A stretch of 6,629 nt of DNA, from NCBI GenBank assembly GCA_017428585.1, contig JAFRQN010000079.1, forward strand, positions 1 to 6,629, read 5' to 3'. The position numbers were made by a program, and so were the translations under genes. Under the pieces are notes generated by a model that made no database searches, was not told the origin of the DNA, and was given only the letters and a program-made list of their open reading frames with translations. This document shows, in pieces, positions 1 to 5,008 of the stretch (positions are counted from its first letter, which is position 1; every line of letters begins with the position of its first letter). Origin of the DNA: Bacteroidota bacterium (GTDB taxonomy: Bacteria > Bacteroidota > Ignavibacteria > Kapaibacteriales > UBA2268).

Positions 1-627
1 GAGTTGCCAAAGCAATTTGTAAATATAGGAGATACTCCTATTTTAATAAAAACAATAGAAGTTTTTGAAACGATAGAAGATGTACAAAATATAGTAATAT
101 CGGTTCATAGTCATTGGCTAAACTATACAAAAGATTTAATAAAGAAATATAATTGTAAAAAAATTAAAGATGTTGTAATAGGCGGTGTAGAACGTAGTGA
201 TTCGGTTCGTGCAGGATTACACCTTGACTGCATTCAAGAAAGCGATGTTGTTTTAGTTCATGATGCTGTACGTCCTTTTGTATCAAAGGATTTGATTTAT
301 AATATTATGAATACTGCAGAAGAATATGGTGCAGCAATTCCTGCAATTCCTGTTACAGATACAATAAAGGAAGTTTCACATCAAGGATTTGTTGTAAAAA
401 CACTTGATAGAAATAAGTTATCTATGATACAGACACCTCAAGGCTATTGGCCAAGTATTTTAAAGGATGCATACGAAAAAGGTATTGAAGCTAATTTTGA
501 TGGTACTGATTCTGCATCTTTTGTTGAGTTTTGTGGTTATAAAGTTTGTGTAGTTCCAGGCGAAATAACAAATTTTAAAATTACCACACCTTCTGATATA
601 AGCTATGCTAATAGTTTGTTAAAATAG
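1..627 (+). CDS. ispD: 2-C-methyl-D-erythritol 4-phosphate cytidylyltransferase, 5' end missing
   Basis: This cytoplasmic enzyme joins MEP and CTP to give CDP-methylerythritol plus pyrophosphate, in the non-mevalonate route to isoprenoids. The reading frame is open from base 1 (Glu-Leu-Pro-Lys-Gln-Phe), so the window begins just after the N-terminal Gly-rich CTP-binding loop, and the true start lies upstream. The TTG at base 4 is internal. Counting that TTG codon as residue 1, recognisable family motifs are PKQF (2-5), GGVERSDSV (60-68), VHDAVRP (85-91, with the Asp and Arg expected at the substrate site), the DT of VTDT (117-120), LDRN (134-137), TDSASFVE (168-175) and NFKITTPSD (190-198, with the conserved Lys that contacts MEP). 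About 208 residues are present against a usual 225-240, so roughly 20-30 residues are missing. The gene stops with TAG and prfB follows after 39 nt, so cotranscription is plausible. Function is inferred from motif match to E. coli IspD recalled from memory. Confidence 0.95.
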   Translation, partial: ELPKQFVNIGDTPILIKTIEVFETIEDVQNIVISVHSHWLNYTKDLIKKYNCKKIKDVVIGGVERSDSVRAGLHLDCIQESDVVLVHDAVRPFVSKDLIYNIMNTAEEYGAAIPAIPVTDTIKEVSHQGFVVKTLDRNKLSMIQTPQGYWPSILKDAYEKGIEANFDGTDSASFVEFCGYKVCVVPGEITNFKITTPSDISYANSLLK

Positions 628-666
628 TATTAATAGATTTTTATAATATAATTTTATAAAATACTT

Positions 667-1759
667 ATGTTGGAGGCACAAAAATTACAAATAAATAATT
701 TATTGGAGCGAATCAATAAATTACGGAGGTTTCTTTGATATTGATAATAAGCATATAGAGCTGAAAAAACTGCAGGCATTAACAGAGAAGACTGAATTCT
801 GGGATGATGCAGAAAATGCTCAAAATATTATGCAGAATATTACAAAATTAAAGGAATGGATAAATGATTTTAACAATGTAGAGGTAAAAGCTGATGAATT
901 AGATATTCTTTGGCAGCTTGCTGTTGAAGAAAATGATATTTCTTTAGAAAATGAAATAAATGACGAAATAACATCTACAGAAAGATGTGTAAATAATCTT
1001 GAAGTAAAAAAATTATTATCAGGTGAAAACGATACATGTAATGCAATTTTAACTGTACATGCAGGAGCAGGAGGAACAGATGCTCAAGATTGGACGGAAA
1101 TGCTTATAAGGATGTATACACGTTGGGCTGAACGTCATAAATATGAAGTTATCTTACTAGATGAAGTTCAAGGTGAGGTTGCAGGCATTAAAGCAGCTAC
1201 ATTTGAAATAAAAGGAAAACTTGCTTATGGTTATATGAAAACAGAAGTTGGAGTACATCGTTTAGTAAGACTTTCTCCTTTTAATACAAATTCTAAAAGG
1301 CATACTTCTTTTGCTTCTGTTTTTGTGTATCCATTAATAGAAAATGATAAAATAGAAATTAATATAAATACAAATGACTTAGAAATAGATACTTTTCGGT
1401 CAAGTGGTGCAGGCGGTCAAAATGTAAATAAGGTTGAGACAGCAGTTAGAATAAAGCATATACCAACTGGAATTATTGTTTCTTGTCAGCAGGAACGTTC
1501 ACAATTGCAAAATAAAGAATTAGCAATGAAAATGTTGAAATCAAGATTATATCAAATACAAATGGAAAAAGAAGAGGCAAAAAGAGCTGAAACAGAGAGT
1601 TCTAAGAAAAAGATAGAATGGGGAAGTCAAATACGCTCTTATACGTTTCAGCCTTATACAATGGTAAATGATCATAGGACAGAATTAAAGCGTACAGATA
1701 TACAGAATGTTATGGATGGAGATATTGATGATTTTATACAAGCGTTTTTATTGTTATAA
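667..1759 (+). CDS. prfB: Peptide chain release factor 2, made by +1 programmed frameshift
   Basis: RF2 recognises UGA and UAA stop codons in the ribosomal A site and triggers peptide release. The coding region is in two frames: 667-735 (23 codons, MLEAQKL...RRFL) ends at an in-frame TGA (736-738), and after skipping T736 it continues as Asp-Ile-Asp from 737 to the TAA at 1757-1759. The joined product is 363 residues, close to the 365 of E. coli RF2, and its N-terminus aligns with the E. coli one across the shift. The anticodon-mimic SPF tripeptide is at residues 203-205 and the catalytic GGQ at 249-251 (bases 1412-1420), in the context SSGAGGQNVNKVE; SPF rather than PxT marks RF2, not RF1. 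ATG 667 is the only ATG in its frame after an in-frame TAA at 649-651. No Shine-Dalgarno precedes it. A call starting at ATG 830 would lose 54 residues. The arrangement means RF2 abundance probably controls its own synthesis. Confidence 0.96.
725..739 (+). promoter_or_regulatory. prfB +1 programmed frameshift site
   Basis: The site has an internal Shine-Dalgarno-like GGAGG (725-729), a 3-nt spacer TTT, the slippery codon CTT (733-735) and the stop TGA (736-738), followed by T. The spacing from the GGAGG to CTT matches the E. coli site. When RF2 is scarce, the peptidyl-tRNA on CUU is expected to slip to UUU and translation continues at GAT (737). The base after TGA is T, whereas the widely conserved form of the site has C there. 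The mechanism is established for prfB of other bacteria; its operation here is inferred from sequence. Confidence 0.93.
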
Positions 1760-1899
1760 TTTTTTTATAATATAATTTTTTTGTATATTGTATAACAAAA
1801 ATAGATTTTTTTTCGTATATAATAAAAAAAGACAATAATTTTTAATAATATATTATATTTTATATGATTTAGTATAAAATATATTCCGGAGGTAGCGAA
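1760..1899 (+). other. AT-rich intergenic region before the lipoprotein gene
   Basis: These 140 nt are almost wholly A and T with several homopolymer runs (for example T8 at 1806-1813 and A7 at 1824-1830). The region presumably holds the 3' end of the prfB transcript and the promoter of the lipoprotein gene. TATAAT-like hexamers occur at 1766-1771, 1771-1776 and 1818-1823, and TATAAA at 1873-1878, but none has a convincing -35 element at 16-18 nt, and such hexamers are expected by chance in this composition. No GC-containing terminator hairpin is visible after prfB. Confidence 0.4.
1888..1893 (+). promoter_or_regulatory. Shine-Dalgarno of the lipoprotein gene
   Basis: GGAGGT lies 6 nt before the ATG at 1900 and fixes that start codon. 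It is the only canonical ribosome binding site in front of a start codon in the window; prfB, the DAHP synthase gene and the glycosyltransferase gene have none. It suggests strong translation of this gene and shows, together with the prfB site, that the ribosomes probably keep a usable anti-Shine-Dalgarno. Confidence 0.8.
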
Positions 1900-2937
1900 A
1901 TGAAAAAGCTTATATTTGGAATAATATTAATAAGTGGAATTATCTTGCAGGGATGTGTAACTGGTAAGAGTGATTATGACACAGATTATTTTGGTTATAC
2001 AAGTAATAGGCAACTAAAAGAAAAAAATAATATTCAAGCAGAAACAATTACATATTATGATGATGTAAATGACGATCAGGATATAAATATTAATAATTTT
2101 AATGGTGGTATTATAGGAACTGACATTTTTGCACCTTCTTATTCTACAACAGAAACTGATAACAATGGAAATACTATTGTAAATAATTATTATATTAATA
2201 ACAATGGTTATAATGGTTATTATAATTGGAGATATCCTTATTATTGGAGAAGAGGTGTTTATATTACTGTAGGTGGATGTGGATGGCCATATTGGGATCC
2301 ATGGTATGATCCTTGGTATTACAGACCTTATTATTCATATTATTGGTATGATCCATATTATAATCCATATTATTATGGTTATTACAGCCCTTATTATTAT
2401 CGTCACCATCATAGTATATTTGATCATCATCACCATTATGATAAACCAGGTTATATGCCAAAAGCAAGCGAATATGTAGCAAAACCTCGTCCTACTATTC
2501 GTACAACTGGTGTATCAAGTGGCAGCTATACTAATAATGGAGGAAATAATAGTTATAATAATACAAAATATGGAACGAACAGGAGTAGTGCAGAAGCTTC
2601 ATCTACTCGTAGTACATCAGCTTCTTCAACTCGTACTAGTGTTGCAAAAGAAAGTATAAATACAACAAATAGCAGCAATAGTAGAACAACATCTACTTCA
2701 AAGGCTTCTGGTAATGGTGCTAATTCTCGCAGTGGTTATAGTACTTCGTCTTCTTCAAGTTCAACAACTACATCTACACCGAGTCGTAGCAGTAGTAGTA
2801 GTACTCGAAGTGGTAGTTATAGTTCTGGTTCGTCTAGTTCAGGACGTAGTACTTCTGGATCATCAAGTTCAGGACGCAGCTCAAGTTCAAGTTCAAGTAG
2901 TTCTTCTTCTACACGTTCAACTGGGGGTAGAAGATAA
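1900..2937 (+). CDS. Putative lipoprotein with Tyr/Trp/His-rich and Ser-rich low-complexity regions
   Basis: I do not recognise a named family. The 345-residue product starts with a basic end (MKK), a hydrophobic stretch and a lipobox LQGC with Cys19 as the probable lipidated residue. The following residues are Val-Thr, with no Asp retention signal, so outer-membrane placement is likely. Residues 20-105 are polar and Asn/Asp-rich. Residues 104-168 are packed with Tyr, Trp and Pro (repeated DPWY/DPYY/NPYY units), followed by His clusters at 169-171 and 176-179. From about 205 to the end the chain is Ser/Thr/Gly/Arg-rich and probably disordered, with a 10-residue tandem repeat at 309-328, a run of 11 Ser at 327-337 and the ending TGGRR. 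Tyr-rich lipoproteins of this kind occur in Bacteroidota-like genomes with unknown roles; a surface or structural job, or metal binding through the His clusters, is only a guess. A strong ribosome binding site precedes it and a hairpin terminator follows 40 nt after the stop, suggesting a single-gene transcript. Confidence 0.85.
   Translation: MKKLIFGIILISGIILQGCVTGKSDYDTDYFGYTSNRQLKEKNNIQAETITYYDDVNDDQDININNFNGGIIGTDIFAPSYSTTETDNNGNTIVNNYYINNNGYNGYYNWRYPYYWRRGVYITVGGCGWPYWDPWYDPWYYRPYYSYYWYDPYYNPYYYGYYSPYYYRHHHSIFDHHHHYDKPGYMPKASEYVAKPRPTIRTTGVSSGSYTNNGGNNSYNNTKYGTNRSSAEASSTRSTSASSTRTSVAKESINTTNSSNSRTTSTSKASGNGANSRSGYSTSSSSSSTTTSTPSRSSSSSTRSGSYSSGSSSSGRSTSGSSSSGRSSSSSSSSSSSTRSTGGRR
2824..2883 (+). 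repeat. 30-nt tandem repeat, two copies, in the lipoprotein gene
   Basis: Bases 2824-2853 and 2854-2883 encode SGSSSSGRST and SGSSSSGRSS in direct succession. The copies differ mostly at silent positions and share the stretch AGTTCAGGACG exactly. They sit in a longer Ser-codon-rich region in which both TCN and AGY serine codons are mixed. Confidence 0.75.
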
Positions 2938-2940
2938 TAT

Positions 2941-2968
2941 TTGTTAATTATAGAAATTAGGATAAATT
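2941..2968 (+). promoter_or_regulatory. Weak candidate promoter for the DAHP synthase gene
   Basis: TTGTTA (2941-2946) and TAAATT (2963-2968) are 16 nt apart, an imperfect sigma-70-like pair in the short gap after the lipoprotein stop. Transcription from here would begin at about the left arm of the hairpin at 2978-3019. The match is poor and AT-rich sequence gives such pairs by chance; the organism's promoter consensus is unknown. Confidence 0.2.
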
Positions 2969-2977
2969 TTATGCACT

Positions 2978-3019
2978 AAAATAATAGCCGATGATAGTTG
3001 AAACATCGGCTATTATTTT
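2978..3019 (+). terminator. Strong hairpin, probable intrinsic terminator, possibly bidirectional
   Basis: The arms at 2978-2993 and 3004-3019 are perfect reverse complements over 16 bp (core AATAGCCGATG/CATCGGCTATT) around a 10-nt loop. The right arm ends in TTATTTT and is followed by GTTATTG; the left arm begins with AAAAT, so the structure could also stop transcription on the opposite strand. It most likely ends the lipoprotein mRNA. It lies only 14 nt before the next start codon, so it could also act inside the leader of that gene. Confidence 0.85.
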
Positions 3020-3033
3020 GTTATTGATTAATT

Positions 3034-4047
3034 ATGAAAAATATAGAAATATTGCGAAATAAGGTTAATAAAATTAATGAAGATATAGTAAATTTATTAA
3101 TCGAACGTAAAACAATAACTGATGAACTTATACAGGAAAAGATTGATAATCATCTACCAGTATTAGATACAAAAAGAGAAAATGAAATAATAGAATATTT
3201 CATAGAACATAAAAAAGAATTGAATCCTGCTTTTATAAAAAAAATATTTAATTTAATTTTTGAAGAAGCCAAACGTAGATATTATAAATTAGAACAATTA
3301 GATAGTATTGAAGCATATTTAAAACGTAAACCTATTTTAATTGCTGGGCCTTGTGTAGTTGAATCGTTAGAGCAAATTTCAAATATAGCTAATCTTTTAT
3401 CTAAGTATGGTATTAAATTTTTACGTGGTGGTGCTTTTAAGCCACGTACTTCTCCAAATTCATTTCAAGGATTAGGAGATCTGGGTGTGGAATTATTGTA
3501 TAAAGCCGCTCGTGCGAACAATATGTTTACCGTTACAGAGGTACTTGAATCGGAACAATTAGAACGTAACTATGATTTTATTGATGTTGTTCAAATAGGT
3601 GCCCGTAGTATGACTTCTTATGGATTATTAAAATCAGTAGGTTATCTAACAGCAAAAACAAAAAAAGTAGTATTATTGAAGCGAGGACTATCTGCGACAT
3701 TGAGTGAATTTTTACAGGCAGCAGAATATATATTGCAGGCTGGAAATCCTAATGTTGTTTTATGTTTACGAGGAATAAGAACTTTTGAACAAATAGATTC
3801 AAATTTAAGATTTACGCCTGATTTAGCGTCTATATTGGAATTAAAAGAAAAAACGGGACTTCCTGTTATTTTTGATCCTTCTCATTCTGGAGGATGCAGT
3901 GATTATGTTATAAATATATCAAATGCAGCTTTACAGCTTGGTGCTGATGGACTTATGGTTGAGACGCATGATAGACCGTTAGAATCTAAAGTAGATGCTC
4001 ATCAAGCAATTCATCCAGATAAAATTTTAGATATTATTAATTTATAG
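3034..4047 (+). CDS. Bifunctional chorismate mutase (AroQ)-DAHP synthase, type I-beta
   Basis: The DAHP synthase part condenses phosphoenolpyruvate with erythrose 4-phosphate, the entry step of the shikimate pathway. The N-terminal AroQ part (about 1-88) would convert chorismate to prephenate or serve as its sensor; in the similarly arranged B. subtilis AroA(G) it mediates feedback inhibition. The chorismate mutase residues Arg8, Arg25, Lys36, Asp45, Arg48 and Glu49 match those of the E. coli domain, but the positions of its Ser84 and Gln88 hold Ala79 and Tyr83. In the synthase part, GPC (105-107), GGAFKPRTSP (132-141), QIGAR (187-191), KRGLSATLSEF (216-226), CLRGIRT (244-250) and DPSHSGG (281-287) are typical. 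Cys107, His284, Glu310 and Asp321 fit the metal ligands, with the same His-Glu (26) and Glu-Asp (11) spacing as the Thermotoga enzyme. Length 337 is normal. An in-frame TGA at 3025-3027 fixes ATG 3034 as the start; there is no Shine-Dalgarno. Names aroA, aroF and aroG are all used for such fusions, so none is assigned. Confidence 0.95.
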   Translation: MKNIEILRNKVNKINEDIVNLLIERKTITDELIQEKIDNHLPVLDTKRENEIIEYFIEHKKELNPAFIKKIFNLIFEEAKRRYYKLEQLDSIEAYLKRKPILIAGPCVVESLEQISNIANLLSKYGIKFLRGGAFKPRTSPNSFQGLGDLGVELLYKAARANNMFTVTEVLESEQLERNYDFIDVVQIGARSMTSYGLLKSVGYLTAKTKKVVLLKRGLSATLSEFLQAAEYILQAGNPNVVLCLRGIRTFEQIDSNLRFTPDLASILELKEKTGLPVIFDPSHSGGCSDYVINISNAALQLGADGLMVETHDRPLESKVDAHQAIHPDKILDIINL

Positions 4048-4053
4048 TTAATG

Positions 4054-5001
4054 TTATATATTTTTTTTAGATTTTTTTAATTTTGCTATTATACTTGTTT
4101 TAATATACCTAAATTCGCTTTTAAATATATTATTTTTAAGAGTGATTTCATTAAACTTATTTTTATCTTTTATTGGTTGATGTTCATTTATTAATGTGGT
4201 TAATCCCGAATAGAACATTGCTGTAACACATTCAAACAATATAATAGGATTTCTTTTTTGATATATACCTTGTAAAATTGTTATTAAAGAAATAATATTT
4301 GCTCTTACAACAGCTCTAATAAAAGAAAAGTATTTAAATTGATAACGAATATGTTGCTTAGACATCTGTATCCAACGCCAAGAACTGCCTCTATTGGCTT
4401 GTGCAGCATTATGGACAGAAATGATATTGGGATAATATCTTATGTTAAAATTGGATAAAATAGCTCGTGTTGAGAAGTCTAATTCTTCATGACCAAATCC
4501 CCAAAATCCTCCTATTGTATCAAATACTTTTTTTCGGATAGCAACTCCTCCACCCATAAAATAGTTTGATTTATAGCCTTCATCAGGGACATTATTTTTA
4601 TCTATCTTAAAGGGATACCATTCTACAATATGATTATTTGCTTTTGGCAGCATCATTTCTGTAGCAATTATATCTATATTATTGTGTTTTTCAAATATTG
4701 ATGCAACTTTTTCCAAACAATCGTTATTTAGAGGGTGTGAATCATCATCACTTCGCCAAATTATTTCTCCATGTGCTAATGACATTCCTATATTTGCAGC
4801 TTTAATATCAATATTATCAGGCAAATATAAATATTTGACCATAGGAAATTCTAATGGAAGTTTTTCTTTTGTACCATCTACAGAAGCATTATCTATTACT
4901 ATTAATTCTATATCTTTATAGGTTTGGTTAAGATAAACATTAAGTGTTTTTCTTAATTCTTCCCATCTATTATATGTAATTATAACTATACTGATTTTCA
5001 T
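4054..5001 (-). CDS. Family 2 glycosyltransferase
   Basis: This 315-residue protein has a GT-A fold glycosyltransferase domain that would move a sugar from a nucleotide sugar to an acceptor, probably in surface polysaccharide or glycan synthesis at the cytoplasmic face of the membrane. From ATG 5001, visible motifs are the opening strand MKISIVIITYNR (1-12), the VIDNASVDGT nucleotide-binding segment (35-44), the metal-binding SDDD (84-87), MGGGVAIRKKVFDTIGGF (149-166) and the probable catalytic-base segment GHEELDF (170-176). The C-terminus (about 225-315) is less conserved, with a mildly hydrophobic stretch near 227-247 and a Lys-rich end. A TTG at 5022 would add seven residues and overlap the upstream acylase gene, but ATG 5001 starts right at the family's first strand. 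The acylase stop is 7 nt upstream, so translation is probably coupled. Donor and acceptor cannot be told. It ends 6 nt from the convergent DAHP synthase gene. Confidence 0.88.
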   Translation of the reverse strand: MKISIVIITYNRWEELRKTLNVYLNQTYKDIELIVIDNASVDGTKEKLPLEFPMVKYLYLPDNIDIKAANIGMSLAHGEIIWRSDDDSHPLNNDCLEKVASIFEKHNNIDIIATEMMLPKANNHIVEWYPFKIDKNNVPDEGYKSNYFMGGGVAIRKKVFDTIGGFWGFGHEELDFSTRAILSNFNIRYYPNIISVHNAAQANRGSSWRWIQMSKQHIRYQFKYFSFIRAVVRANIISLITILQGIYQKRNPIILFECVTAMFYSGLTTLINEHQPIKDKNKFNEITLKNNIFKSEFRYIKTSIIAKLKKSKKNI

Positions 5002-5008
5002 ATTATAA

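Noticed and set aside
736..738. In-frame TGA in prfB as a sign of a pseudogene or sequencing error.
   Set aside because: The GGAGG-TTT-CTT-TGA arrangement is the known RF2 recoding signal, and the downstream frame is intact with all motifs.
830..832. ATG 830 as the prfB start.
   Set aside because: The frame upstream of it encodes RF2-like sequence continuous with the frameshift site, and no ribosome binding site precedes it.
1806..1830. T-run and A-run arms that could pair after prfB as a terminator.
   Set aside because: The stem would be only A-T pairs in a region full of homopolymer runs, so it is too weak to support as a terminator.
2264..2482. Open frames on the - strand at 2264-2482 and on the + strand at 2273-2479, and another on + at 2714-2947.
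   Set aside because: All lie inside the lipoprotein gene and have odd low-complexity products (Asn/Asp/His/Met-rich, Ile-rich, Val/Leu-rich) that mirror its repetitive codons.
4682..4921. Open frame of 79 codons on the + strand.
   Set aside because: It is antisense to conserved glycosyltransferase motifs, and no ribosome binding site or recognisable domain supports it.
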